Shown: positions 37,531 through 46,389, counted from the stretch's first letter. The stretch: DNA of 64,000 nucleotides from Janthinobacterium sp. J1-1 (GCF_030944405.1 NZ_CP132339.1:5394001-5458000); one strand, 5' to 3'. Numbers and translations: made by a program. The notes: a model not told the origin generated them from the letters alone.

Positions 37531-37874
37531 AGCGAACCAGATTTGGCCGGGGCGACATCGTCATGGTCAATCTTGAGCCAAGCGAAGGCCGCGAGCAACG
37601 CGGTACGGCACGCCCGGCGATTGTGCTGTCGACCAGTGTCTTCAATGCGCTGGGCCTGGTCCTCGTCGCGCCGATTACACAGGGCGGCGACTTTGCCCGC
37701 CATGCAGGCTTCGCCACGCCGTTGAGCGGTTCCGGCACTCAAACCCAGGGCGTGGCCCTGATCAACCAGATCCGCATGCTGGACCTGGAAGCGCGCGGCG
37801 CAAAGCGCATCGAAACCGCGCCTGAGTATGTGGTCGACGATGCGCTGGCACGGTTGCGGGCGATTACTGACTGA
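37524..37874 (+). CDS. mazF: MazF/PemK-type endoribonuclease toxin
   Basis: A ~116-residue toxin: RGDIVMVNLEPSEGREQRGTARPAIVLS carries the conserved Arg/Gly/Glu set of the MazF RNase fold, with VAPITQGG and GVALINQIRMLDLEAR downstream. The GTG at 37524 overlaps the antitoxin stop; an ATG at 37491 would add 11 residues. MazF toxins cut mRNA at short specific sequences. The region 37875-37980 after it contains ATCGATACC (37910-37918) paired with GGTATCGAT (37950-37958). Confidence 0.88.
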   Translation: MVKRTRFGRGDIVMVNLEPSEGREQRGTARPAIVLSTSVFNALGLVLVAPITQGGDFARHAGFATPLSGSGTQTQGVALINQIRMLDLEARGAKRIETAPEYVVDDALARLRAITD

Positions 37875-37980
37875 CAACACTGTTTCAGTTACTGATACCA
37901 TCGATACCAAAAACCAAAAACGGATCTGTTTATAGCATAAAAGAGCCACGGTATCGATTAGCCAGCATCAATCTTATGAC

Positions 37981-39243
37981 TTAACAACTACGGGTATAGC
38001 CTTTCACGTAAGTTCCATTTTTTCTAAAATACCCTGAAACATAGCATTTATTTCCAGCAGTATTAGGTGTACTCGGCGCAATTGGCGCAATTGCGTATTC
38101 ATTCAAAATATCATTTGTTTCGCATGGCCTTCCATCATGATCCCTATCAAGATAGGTGTGTCCTTGCGCGAATAGTGACAAAGCTTGCTCCTTGCTTATA
38201 TTGGAACATTTATACTTACCTGTATCAACAATATCAACCACCCCGCGCGGCCGCACTACCACGTTGATGACATCGGTTTTGCTATTTGATTTTCCATCAT
38301 TAACAACGAGCGCAAGTTCATAAATACCTGCAACATCTGCAGTGAATTTTGATGTTTTATTTGTTGGCGTCGTAAGTACGGTCATACTCAATACAGGCTT
38401 GGACTGCAGGTTCCACAAATAAGACAAGGAATCGCCATTTGCATCCGTACTCAGCCCTCCATCAAGTGCGATGACCGTGCCTGTCAGTGCTGCCTGATCC
38501 GAGCCTGCATTTGCAACCGGTGGGAAATTAATTCCAACTACGCTGGATGAAGCGGTAACAAAAATATTGACCGGCAAGCTTTTTTCATTTCCTGCATTTA
38601 TAAAAAATGATATCCCATACAATCCTGCCACATCTGCAACGAATTTAGTTTTTTTTGCCGCCGGATCTATCAGAAGTGCCGTACTATTGGCAGGCTTGGC
38701 GATTAAAGTCCAATTATAAGTAATTATACGCCTTTTAGCATCTGAACTCAGACCACCGTCCAGGCTTACAGACGCTCCGACTGAGACATTCTGATTGGGT
38801 CCGCCATTCGCAAGCAGGCCAAGACTTGAACTTGAATTTCTTGACTCTGCCAAGATATTAATATTTTCTGGCAAACCATCAATTTTCCCATCATTCACAA
38901 CCAGTTCAACTGTATAAACGCCAGCGACATCGGCAGTAAATGTGGACTGAACCTTGTTATTGGATGCCAAGGCAGCGACACTGGCAACAGGCCATGAGAC
39001 AAGCCTCCACTTGTACGTTAAGACATCCCCATTCCCATCCGAACTGGCGCCGCCATCAAGCTTTACCAAATCCCCCACGAAAACCTGCTGGTCTGCGCCA
39101 GGGTTTGCATTTGGCCTGGCATTGATAAGTGGTGCTGCTGCAACGGGTACCGCAGGGGCTGGTGTATCACTGCCACCGCCACCACCGCAAGCGGTCAGAA
39201 TACAGAAGCCAGCCAGCCCGGCTATTTTCTTCAGAAATTGCAT
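37981..39243 (-). CDS. Lipoprotein with PKD-like repeats and excalibur domain
   Basis: A ~420-residue lipoprotein (lipobox LTAC followed by five glycines). Three PKD/Ig-like repeats each show a GADQ/GPNQ/GSDQ start, DGG-SSD, YKW/YNW/YLW and TADVAG-Y elements (~45-135, 145-235, 245-335). Then comes an excalibur calcium-binding motif (YLDRDHDGRPCE) and a Cys-containing tail. It probably acts as a surface adhesin or scaffold. The ATG at 39243 has AGGGTG upstream. GC content is clearly lower than the flanks, suggesting recent acquisition. Confidence 0.78.
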   Translation of the reverse strand: MQFLKKIAGLAGFCILTACGGGGGSDTPAPAVPVAAAPLINARPNANPGADQQVFVGDLVKLDGGASSDGNGDVLTYKWRLVSWPVASVAALASNNKVQSTFTADVAGVYTVELVVNDGKIDGLPENINILAESRNSSSSLGLLANGGPNQNVSVGASVSLDGGLSSDAKRRIITYNWTLIAKPANSTALLIDPAAKKTKFVADVAGLYGISFFINAGNEKSLPVNIFVTASSSVVGINFPPVANAGSDQAALTGTVIALDGGLSTDANGDSLSYLWNLQSKPVLSMTVLTTPTNKTSKFTADVAGIYELALVVNDGKSNSKTDVINVVVRPRGVVDIVDTGKYKCSNISKEQALSLFAQGHTYLDRDHDGRPCETNDILNEYAIAPIAPSTPNTAGNKCYVSGYFRKNGTYVKGYTRSC

Positions 39244-39339
39244 CAATTTTCACCCTGTAATTATAAAAATTATAATTATAAAATAGATTACTAATAAGAA
39301 AATAAATTTCTTGAGAAATGTGAATTTCAAGAAGAAGGT

Positions 39340-39401
39340 ACAGCCAGCAAATAGTCAGGTCAACTTCTTCCGAATACCGCTTATCTTCAAACATCAACTG
39401 C
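39340..39401 (-). pseudogene. Remnant of a GFA-family gene
   Basis: About 60 bases align clearly with the intact GFA gene (around 40569-40631): GTCAGGTCAACTTC versus GTCAGGTCGACTTC, then CTTCAAACATCAACTG versus CTTCGAACATCAGCTG. On the minus strand it reads QLMFEDKRYSEEVDLT, like QLMFEDDRYPDEVDLT in the intact gene. The rest of the gene is missing. The 39244-39340 stretch before it is AT-rich and empty. Confidence 0.7.
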
Positions 39402-39582
39402 GCGCGCGTCCGCCTTTCCACTGCAGTACACACGAGGTTGTCGATGCAAACACAGCGGCAGAGTAACTGGGCCGGTTGCTAACGCTGAACTGAAAAAAAC
39501 GTAGGTGATTATGATGCGCGAGGTGGCGAACCTCGACGAGGCCGGCACCAGGCTGCCGCCGGGCCTGAAGTTGATTGTGTAA
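39402..39582 (+). pseudogene. Decayed copy of the Hsp70-DUF3731 gene 3' end
   Basis: Bases 39402-39500 align with ~36890-36989 and 39505-39582 with ~37125-37213, the end of the second Hsp70 gene, with about 135 bases missing between. The final part reads MMREVANLDEAG..LPPGLKLIV against MVREVVQLDEAA..LPPGLKLLA in the intact gene. An in-frame TAA and the deletion show it is dead. The adjoining 39583-39680 shows nothing else. Confidence 0.75.
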
Positions 39583-39680
39583 TATCACGTAGCCCGAATC
39601 AGATGGAACCGCCGAGGTGGGGCAACTGATGCCAAAGGCCGTAATCTGACAGCTTTGTTGGCCTCACCGGTGACGTCGGT

Positions 39681-40139
39681 TTACTTGAGCAGCGTAAAAA
39701 GTGGCCCCGTCGAACTGCCATATGCCCGCTGCACGTTCGATACGACACCTGCCTTGCTGTCATAGTCATATGGTATATGGACCGGGATCGCGAGCGAGAT
39801 GAAATCGATGGGATTGCGAGTGACCAGCGCAAGATTCCAACGCACCGCAGTCGCGCCTATGATGGCGTCGGGCAGCTTGATTTTCGGTGGGGTGATCAGG
39901 CTCTTGCCCCTGATGGCAATGCACTGCTCGGTGATTTCCCAATCAATCGGGAGCAGCGCAAAGGTACTGAGCACCGCATCAAGCGCTGGCTTATCCTGAG
40001 GACGTACCATTTCTCCGGCCCGCAGCTCAATGTAGGTAATCGCGCTGATGGCAGGTTCGTCATACGAATTAAGCTCGATGGAAGCCTGGTGGCAACCACC
40101 CAGCATATCGATGAAGATATTCGTATCGAAGAGAATCAA
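39681..40139 (-). CDS. vapC: VapC-type PIN-domain toxin
   Basis: A 152-residue PIN ribonuclease: Asp5 (LFDTNIF), Glu38 (TYIELRAG), Asp91 (LPDAIIGATA) and Asp112 (RNPIDF) form the metal site. It starts with TTG at 40139, with AGGAG nine bases upstream inside the antitoxin 3' end; the antitoxin stop is one base before. The C-terminal tail beyond HIPYDYDS is longer than usual. VapC toxins cleave tRNA or rRNA. Confidence 0.83.
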   Translation of the reverse strand: MILFDTNIFIDMLGGCHQASIELNSYDEPAISAITYIELRAGEMVRPQDKPALDAVLSTFALLPIDWEITEQCIAIRGKSLITPPKIKLPDAIIGATAVRWNLALVTRNPIDFISLAIPVHIPYDYDSKAGVVSNVQRAYGSSTGPLFTLLK

Positions 40140-40140
40140 G

Positions 40141-40323
40141 CTATTCGCTCCTGATCTGCTCCTGATATGCGACCCCGTCCAGCGGAATATCGTTACGGTT
40201 TTTCCACATGCCCTCGGCCGCCCGCAGCGCTTCAGCGCGTAATCGCTTCTGGTCTTCCGGCGTACCTGGTGGCCGGATAACGGTCACCGCAGAGGCAGGC
40301 TTGATATCTGGTTTGGCGCTCAT
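40141..40323 (-). CDS. Small antitoxin of the VapC pair
   Basis: A 60-residue protein, MSAKPDIKPASAVTVIRPPG..., with an AGGGAGGG ribosome site. A charged helix (EDQKRLRAEALRAAEGMWKNR) and a tail DGVAYQEQIRSE fit the toxin-binding part of a VapB-type antitoxin, though a DNA-binding motif is hard to see. The assignment rests mainly on its position directly before the PIN toxin. Confidence 0.7.
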   Translation of the reverse strand: MSAKPDIKPASAVTVIRPPGTPEDQKRLRAEALRAAEGMWKNRNDIPLDGVAYQEQIRSE

Positions 40324-40446
40324 TGAGCCCTCCCTTGATCAATTTGATGATGCGACCAGTGTAGCGCAATTTGTATTGCACCGCCATGCGGCATCGCTCA
40401 GGTCACGCCATCCTCGATCACTGCTCCATCAATGAATCGTAGCGAC

Positions 40447-40854
40447 TCATTTTGGGCTACTCTCGTCGCGCGACCCCGCATACCTCGGCAACCCATCCCC
40501 CAGCCTGACCCACTCCACCTGCGTCGCCGTATAAATATGGCTCTGCGGCGGAAACCGCCCCGGTTCGTCCAGGCTGCAGGTGGTCAGGTCGACTTCATCC
40601 GGATAACGGTCGTCTTCGAACATCAGCTGGGTGCCGCAACGCGCACAAAAACTGCGCTGGCCGTGCTGGCTCGAAACATAGGTCGCGGGCTGGCCCTGCA
40701 GCCAGCGAAAGTTGGCGCGCGGCACGCTGAACCAGGCGACAAACGGCGCGCCCGAAGCGCGGCGGCAGATGGAACAGTGGCAGGCGCTCTGGTGAAAGGC
40801 GCCGGCGCCCGCTGCGTAGCGGATATTTCCGCACAAACATCCTCCGTTCAGCAT
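40447..40854 (-). CDS. GFA family (glutathione-dependent formaldehyde-activating-like) protein
   Basis: A 135-residue zinc protein with the GFA/CENP-V cysteine pattern: GGCLCGNIRY, ACHCSICRR and FCARCGTQLMF. GGAGG precedes the ATG. Members add glutathione to formaldehyde or have other, mostly unknown roles. A remnant of a second copy lies 1.1 kb to the left. Confidence 0.88.
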   Translation of the reverse strand: MLNGGCLCGNIRYAAGAGAFHQSACHCSICRRASGAPFVAWFSVPRANFRWLQGQPATYVSSQHGQRSFCARCGTQLMFEDDRYPDEVDLTTCSLDEPGRFPPQSHIYTATQVEWVRLGDGLPRYAGSRDESSPK

Positions 40855-40918
40855 GGCATCCTCCGGCGATGTGGACAGGGGCGATCAGTGTAATCTCGCC
40901 GGCGCCTCCCGCCTTGCG

Positions 40919-42472
40919 CTAGATCACGGCGATGATAAACAACACCACCGCCAGCGGCGCCTGCACCAGCACGATGCCAGGATGCGTGCGGCGCAATTGG
41001 GCCCACACGTTCAGGCCCGGCACTTCTTCGTGCGGGTGGTGCGCTTCGTCGCGCAGCGACATGGCGTGCAGGAACATGCCAACAATTAACGGGCCGGGAT
41101 TGACCCACCAGCCCTGCTCCAGCAAGCCGTGCGACAGGTAGACGGCCAGCACGCCGATCAGCACGGGCGAGGCCCACACCACGGCCAGGATCAGGCGGAT
41201 GCCGTAGAACTCGGCCAGGGTACCCATCTGGTGCAGCTTGCCGATGTCATGGTCTTCCATGCGCTTGTCGATCGCCAGTTCGGCGCGGCCATACAAGGTC
41301 CACAGGCCGCCGAACAGGCAACCAAGCAGGATGCCCAGCACGATATCGCCAGCAAATACAGCATATTTGTTGACGTCGGCCGTGCCGATGCCCAGCGAGG
41401 TGTGCGACGCCGCATGCAGGTGCAGGCTGGCCTGTTCGCCTTCGGCCGTGGTATAGCGGTCGCGCACGTCATAGGTGCTGCCGATATACACCACGTTCTT
41501 GCGCAGGGCCTTGTCGTCCACGCCGGCCTTGCCATCGATCAGTTTGACGCGCGTGCGCGTGGGGTCGAGGAATTCCGGCGCCACGGCGGTCGGGTGGAAG
41601 GGCGCGGTGACGGCGTTCTGTTCCTTGGCATCCTTGGCGTCGCCATGGATCACCGGCTCGAACGCCCAGCGGGCAAGCTCCTTTTCACTGCTGGTGCGCG
41701 TGGCCAGCTGGCATACGCGGTCGGCCAGGGCCACCACTTCCTTTTGCTCGGACAGCACGGCCGGAATCGGCTGTTGTTGTTCCTGCTCCTTGACGCCGTG
41801 CGCCAGCTCGAAGGCGACGGCGGCCAGCACCGGGCTTTTCACTTCGATGCGCGTGACGGCGCCCATGCGCTCGCGGATGCGGGCGCTGGCGAAATGCAGG
41901 CCGGCGGCGCAGCGTTCGCGTATCCATGGCAGGTTGGCGTTCTGGTCCGACTGTTCGGGCAGGATCAGCACCAATTGCTGGCCGCCTTGGGCGAGTTGAT
42001 CGAGCAGGCGGTCGAGCGGGCGTTCGCCTGCCTTGTGCTGCTCATACACGGCCGGTGCCAGGTCCAGGTCGATGGCCAGCACCTTGCTGCCGCGCGCGGC
42101 CGCGCTGGCGATCAGCTGCTCCAGGCGCGATCGTTCCAAAGGTTCGCGCTCGTCGAATACTTGCTCGAACGCGGGCTGGTCGATCTCGATAATGCCGGGC
42201 CGGTACTGCGCACCCTGGTCGGTGCGTTCGCGCACGATCTGTCCGTGTTCGGCGCTGGCGCGCAGCATGGCGGCGTCGAGCCATTCGAGCACATGAAAAC
42301 CTTCCAGCATCAGCATCACGGAGGCGATCAGGGTCGCGCCGATAATATGGTGCAGCAAATGCGTGCCCGTCAGCTTGAAGGCATGGCCCACTTGCACGAA
42401 GGGCCAGAGCAGGCGTTTTCCCAAACTCAGCCTTGGCGGCGGCGGCGGTGCGGCGTGGTCGTCGACGTTCAT
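40919..42472 (-). CDS. CHASE2-domain membrane protein without an output domain
   Basis: A 517-residue protein: an N-terminal Pro-rich cytosolic end, a membrane span (~42-60), the extracytoplasmic CHASE2 sensor (~75-370, including IIEIDQPAFEQVF and LAIDLDLAPAVYE, and NVVYIGSTYDVRDRYTT) and three to four C-terminal spans. Usual CHASE2 proteins continue into a kinase, cyclase or GGDEF domain; this one ends after the last span. It has AGGA upstream of the ATG. The signal it senses is unknown, and it must work through a partner not evident here. Confidence 0.82.
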   Translation of the reverse strand: MNVDDHAAPPPPPRLSLGKRLLWPFVQVGHAFKLTGTHLLHHIIGATLIASVMLMLEGFHVLEWLDAAMLRASAEHGQIVRERTDQGAQYRPGIIEIDQPAFEQVFDEREPLERSRLEQLIASAAARGSKVLAIDLDLAPAVYEQHKAGERPLDRLLDQLAQGGQQLVLILPEQSDQNANLPWIRERCAAGLHFASARIRERMGAVTRIEVKSPVLAAVAFELAHGVKEQEQQQPIPAVLSEQKEVVALADRVCQLATRTSSEKELARWAFEPVIHGDAKDAKEQNAVTAPFHPTAVAPEFLDPTRTRVKLIDGKAGVDDKALRKNVVYIGSTYDVRDRYTTAEGEQASLHLHAASHTSLGIGTADVNKYAVFAGDIVLGILLGCLFGGLWTLYGRAELAIDKRMEDHDIGKLHQMGTLAEFYGIRLILAVVWASPVLIGVLAVYLSHGLLEQGWWVNPGPLIVGMFLHAMSLRDEAHHPHEEVPGLNVWAQLRRTHPGIVLVQAPLAVVLFIIAVI

Positions 42473-42665
42473 GGTGTTCCTGTCTTTCCGAAGCTTGCTT
42501 CTTGATTAATAGTTGGTAACGACAAGAATATAGTATTGCAATAGTGCTCAGAAGCAGCGCACCCTTGACCCGCATCTTGACATCCCATGCTGCGCCGCAG
42601 AATGCGCCGCACGCCACTTCGTGCTACAACCGGCGTATAAAAAAGAAAGCCAAAAGGAGACCGCC

Positions 42666-43802
42666 ATGCCCTATGTGCGCCAGACCAGTCATCTCGAGCG
42701 GGTGCACGACCTGATCGCCGGCCGCCGGCTCAATCCCGGCGATGATGTGGCGCGCCTGGCCTCGTCCTACCGCCGCTCGCTCGACGACTACCGGCTCGAT
42801 CCGGCCTCCACCACCGGCCCGCGCATCTTGACCAGCGGCGAGCTGCGCGCGATCCAGCAAGCCGAAGAAGGTTTTTTGCGCTCGACCGGCCAGTGCCTGC
42901 CGCGCCTGCACGCCATGGTGCGCGAAGCGGGCTACTGCGTGATCCTGGCCAATGCGCACGGCGTGACCATCGATTACGTGGTCGACCAGGAACAGCGCAA
43001 GCATTTCAAGAAGGCGGGCCTGTATCCGGGCTCGTGCTGGTCCGAGAACGAGGAAGGCACTTGCGGCATCGCCTCGGTGCTGCTGGACCGCGAAGCGATC
43101 ACGGTGCACAAGACCGACCATTTCCGCGCCGCGTTCACCAGCCTGACCTGCAGCGCCGCGCCGATCTTTTCACCGCACGGCGAGTTGATCGGCGTGCTCG
43201 ACGCGTCCGCCCTGGCCTCGCCCGACGCGCGCGACAGCCAGCGCCTGGTCAAGCAGCTGGTGCGGCAAAGCGCGACCGTGATCGAAGACGGCTTTTTCCT
43301 GAAATCGTACAGCCATTGCTGCATCGTGCTGGCGCACCGCAACCGCCATTTTGTCGAAGTGCAGCCGGAAATGCTGCTGGCCATCGACGAACACGGCGAC
43401 GTGGTGGCGGCCAACCGCTGCGCGCGGCAAGTCATCGCGGGTCTCGGCGCCCTGCCCCGGCCGGTGAACGAAGTACTGGAAGTGCGCGCCGAACGGCTGT
43501 TCGATGCGCGCGCCGGCCAGAACCTGATGTCGTTGCGCCTGGTGGGCGCCGGTACATGGCTGCATGCGCGGGTACGCGCGCCGGTGAAAACAGCGTCCCT
43601 GCGCAGCCGCCTCAAAAGCGTTAAGCAAGCACCGGATCCCGACTACACAAACGAGGAAGCGGCCGAACGCACGCGCATCGTGCAGGCGATGACGGCATCG
43701 AAATGGCGGCCATTGACGGCGGCGGCCATGCTGGGCGTCTCGCGCGCCACCCTGTACCGGCGCCTGAAACACTTCCGGATCGTGCCGCCACACAAGCAGT
43801 AG
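42666..43802 (+). CDS. AcoR-like transcriptional regulator, GAF plus Fis-type HTH, no AAA+ domain
   Basis: A 378-residue regulator. The N-terminus to ~230 is the AcoR-type GAF sensor (SCWSENEEGTCGIASVL, HFRAAFTSLTCSAAPIFSPHGELIGVLD) followed by the ANRCARQVI segment. The C-terminal ~50 residues are a Fis-type helix-turn-helix (LTAAAMLGVSRATLYRRLKHFRI). The ~240-residue sigma-54-activating AAA+ domain (GAFTGA motif) found between these in AcoR is missing with no sign of a frameshift, so it should not activate sigma-54. It starts at 42666 behind AGGAG and lies just before the monooxygenase gene, which it probably controls. Confidence 0.83.
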   Translation: MPYVRQTSHLERVHDLIAGRRLNPGDDVARLASSYRRSLDDYRLDPASTTGPRILTSGELRAIQQAEEGFLRSTGQCLPRLHAMVREAGYCVILANAHGVTIDYVVDQEQRKHFKKAGLYPGSCWSENEEGTCGIASVLLDREAITVHKTDHFRAAFTSLTCSAAPIFSPHGELIGVLDASALASPDARDSQRLVKQLVRQSATVIEDGFFLKSYSHCCIVLAHRNRHFVEVQPEMLLAIDEHGDVVAANRCARQVIAGLGALPRPVNEVLEVRAERLFDARAGQNLMSLRLVGAGTWLHARVRAPVKTASLRSRLKSVKQAPDPDYTNEEAAERTRIVQAMTASKWRPLTAAAMLGVSRATLYRRLKHFRIVPPHKQ

Positions 43803-43948
43803 ACACGCCAGGCCGGTGAGATTTTTGTCTCATGGCCGTGCGTGCTGCAATGCGCAATGCGGCCTCGAATCGTGCGTGATACAACATCGTCAGCGGTGCA
43901 GTGCAAGCTGCAAAACCGCATTCCATCATCACGACATGAGGAGACACG

Positions 43949-45751
43949 ATGAGCAACGATACCCATCAACACACGGTGGCCGCCATGCTGGAGCAGCTCG
44001 AAGGCGCCCTGCGCGCCCAGGACGTTGACGCCGCGGCCCGGCTGTTCGAAGAAGACGGCTACTGGCGCGACCTGGTGCTGTTTACATGGAATTTGAAAAC
44101 CCTGGAAGGCCGGGCGCAGATCGGCGCCATGCTGCATGCCCAACTGGGCGCTGTCCAGCCGGTGACCATCCGCATCGCCGACGGCGAACAGGCGTCGGAG
44201 GCCGGCGGCGTCACGCAGTGCTGGATCACGGTGGACACCAAGGTGGCGCGCGGCGTGGGCTTTATCCGCATCCGCGACGGCCAGATCTGGACCCTGCTCA
44301 CCACCATGAGCGAACTGAAGGGCCATGAGGAAGCCAAAAACGGGCGCCGGCCGATGGGCGCGGAACATGGCGCGCACACCAACCGCACCAGCTGGCTGGA
44401 GCAGCGCGAGCGCGAAGCGGCCGAACTGGGCTACGAACGCCAGCCGTATTGCGTGATCATCGGCGGCGGCCAGGGCGGCATCGCGCTCGGCGCGCGGCTG
44501 CGGCAGTTGAACGTGCCGACGATAATCATCGAAAAGAATGCCCGCCCCGGCGACAGCTGGCGCAAGCGCTACAAGTCCCTGTGCCTGCACGACCCGGTCT
44601 GGTACGACCATATGCCGTACATTCCGTTCCCCGACAACTGGCCCGTCTTCACGCCGAAGGACAAGGTCGGCGACTGGCTGGAAATGTACACCAAGGTGAT
44701 GGAACTGAACTACTGGGGTTCGACCAGCTGCGAGTCGGCCAGCTTCGACGAGGCGAGCGGCGAGTGGACGGTGAAGGTGGTGCGCGATGGCCAGAACGTC
44801 ACCTTGACGCCGAAGCAGCTGGTGCTGGCCACCGGCATGTCGGGCAAGGCCAATATGCCCAAGTTCAAGGGCATGGACGTGTTCCAGGGCGAGCAGCAGC
44901 ATTCGTCGCAACACCCTGGACCGGACGCCTATGTCGGCAAGAAAGTGGTGGTCATCGGCGCCAACAATTCCGCGCACGATATCTGCGCCGCGCTGTGGGA
45001 AGCGGGGGTGGACGTGACCATGGTGCAGCGCTCGTCGACGCATATCGTGAAATCCGATTCGCTGATGGACCTGGCGCTGGGTGACCTGTATTCCGAACGG
45101 GCGCTGGCGGCCGGCATGACGACGGCGAAAGCCGACCTGACCTTTGCCTCGATCCCCTATAAAATCCTGGCCGACTTCCAGATCCCCGTGTTCAAGGCGA
45201 TCCGCGAACGCGATGCGGATTTTTACGCGCGGCTGGAAGAAAAAGGCTTCATGCTCGATTTCGGCGACGACGACTCGGGCCTGTTCATGAAATACCTGCG
45301 GCGCGGCTCCGGCTACTACATCGACGTGGGCGCCTCCGAGCTGGTGGCCGAAGGCAAGATCAAGCTGAAAAGCGGCGTCGGCGTGGCCGAGCTGAAAGAA
45401 CACTCGGTGGTGCTGAGCGACGGCACCGAACTGCCCGCCGACCTGGTGGTGTACGCCACCGGCTATGGTTCGATGAACGGCTGGGCGGCCGACCTGATCT
45501 CGCCCGAGGTCGCCAACAAGGTGGGCAAAGTGTGGGGACTGGGGTCGGCCACCACCAAGGACCCCGGCCCATGGGAAGGCGAACAGCGCAATATGTGGAA
45601 GCCGACGCAACAGCAGGCGCTGTGGTTCCATGGCGGTAACCTGCACCAGTCGCGCCATTATTCGCAGTATCTGTCGCTGCAGCTGAAAGCGCGGATGGAA
45701 GGACTGGACACGCCCGTGTACGGGCAGCAGCAGGTGCATCACTTGTCGTGA
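43949..45751 (+). CDS. NTF2-like domain / flavin-containing monooxygenase
   Basis: A 600-residue FMO. Residues ~10-130 resemble an NTF2/SnoaL-like domain (MLEQLEGALRAQDVDAAARLFEEDGYWRD). FAD motif GGGQGG (172-177), the FMO/BVMO region GDSWRKRYKSLCLHDPVWYDHMPYIPFPDNWPVFTP, NADPH motif VVIGANNSAHD near 330 and YATGYGS at ~495 follow. It oxidises an organic substrate with NADPH and O2. GAGGAG precedes the start. It faces away from no other gene, so it is likely a single-gene transcript controlled by the AcoR-like regulator 150 bases upstream. Confidence 0.87.
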   Translation: MSNDTHQHTVAAMLEQLEGALRAQDVDAAARLFEEDGYWRDLVLFTWNLKTLEGRAQIGAMLHAQLGAVQPVTIRIADGEQASEAGGVTQCWITVDTKVARGVGFIRIRDGQIWTLLTTMSELKGHEEAKNGRRPMGAEHGAHTNRTSWLEQREREAAELGYERQPYCVIIGGGQGGIALGARLRQLNVPTIIIEKNARPGDSWRKRYKSLCLHDPVWYDHMPYIPFPDNWPVFTPKDKVGDWLEMYTKVMELNYWGSTSCESASFDEASGEWTVKVVRDGQNVTLTPKQLVLATGMSGKANMPKFKGMDVFQGEQQHSSQHPGPDAYVGKKVVVIGANNSAHDICAALWEAGVDVTMVQRSSTHIVKSDSLMDLALGDLYSERALAAGMTTAKADLTFASIPYKILADFQIPVFKAIRERDADFYARLEEKGFMLDFGDDDSGLFMKYLRRGSGYYIDVGASELVAEGKIKLKSGVGVAELKEHSVVLSDGTELPADLVVYATGYGSMNGWAADLISPEVANKVGKVWGLGSATTKDPGPWEGEQRNMWKPTQQQALWFHGGNLHQSRHYSQYLSLQLKARMEGLDTPVYGQQQVHHLS

Positions 45752-45768
45752 CGGCCTGAACGACGGAC

Positions 45769-45809
45769 AAAAAAAATGGCGGCGGGCAATCGGCCCGCCG
45801 CCATTTTTT
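45769..45809. terminator. Bidirectional intrinsic terminator
   Basis: ATGGCGGCGGGC (45776-45787) and GCCCGCCGCCAT (45793-45804) form a perfect 12-bp stem with loop AATCG, flanked by an A-run and a T-run. It serves the monooxygenase gene (plus) and the convergent YceI gene (minus). Confidence 0.93.
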
Positions 45810-45822
45810 CAATTCAAGACAA

Positions 45823-46389
45823 TTACTCTTTGACCGATTCGATCGCAAACGTCAGGGTCACTTCATCGCTGACGGCTGGCGCATATTTGCCGGCGTTGAA
45901 TTCCGAGCGCTTGATCTGGGCCGTGGCGTTGGCGCCGCAGGCGTCTTTTTTCAGCATCGGGTGCGGTGCGCAGTTGAACGAGGTCACGGTCAGGGTGACT
46001 GGCTTGGTCACGCCTTTCAGGGTCAGGTTGCCTTCGACGGTGGCCAGCTTGTCGCCGCTGAAGTTGAACTTGGTCGACTTGTAGGTGGCGACCGGGAACT
46101 TGGCGGTGTCGAGGAAGTCTTCGCCCTGGATGTGCGAGTTGAACAGGGTCGAGCCGGTGTCCACCGATTTGGTGTCGATCAGCACTTCGACAGAACCGGT
46201 CTTGGCGGCGCGGTCCAGGGTGATCTTGCCGGTGGTGTTATTGAAACGGCTTTGCTGGGTCGAGAAACCCATGTGGCTGTATTCAAAACGCGGGAAGGTG
46301 TGGCTGCCATCGATGACATACACTTCCGGCGCGGCGAAAGCGGACAGCGAGAAGCCGGCGGCGGCGATAAAGGCGAGCAGTTTTTTCAT
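45823..46389 (-). CDS. YceI family periplasmic protein
   Basis: A 188-residue secreted protein (signal MKKLLAFIAAAGFSLSAFA). The mature part begins PEVYVIDGSHTFPRFEYSHMGFSTQQSRF, the usual YceI opening, and contains TLDRAAKTGSVEVLIDTKSVDTG and HIQGEDFLDTAKFPVATY. It binds an isoprenoid-like ligand in the family structure. The 388-base gap after its start, up to the heme oxygenase, carries a Fur-like box. An AAGGAAT-type ribosome site (CAGGAATTG) supports the start. Confidence 0.9.
   Translation of the reverse strand: MKKLLAFIAAAGFSLSAFAAPEVYVIDGSHTFPRFEYSHMGFSTQQSRFNNTTGKITLDRAAKTGSVEVLIDTKSVDTGSTLFNSHIQGEDFLDTAKFPVATYKSTKFNFSGDKLATVEGNLTLKGVTKPVTLTVTSFNCAPHPMLKKDACGANATAQIKRSEFNAGKYAPAVSDEVTLTFAIESVKE

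Noticed and set aside
43803..43948. Sigma-54 promoter before the flavin monooxygenase
   Set aside because: A GG-N10-GC pair can be found, but flanking bases match poorly and the regulator has no AAA+ domain.
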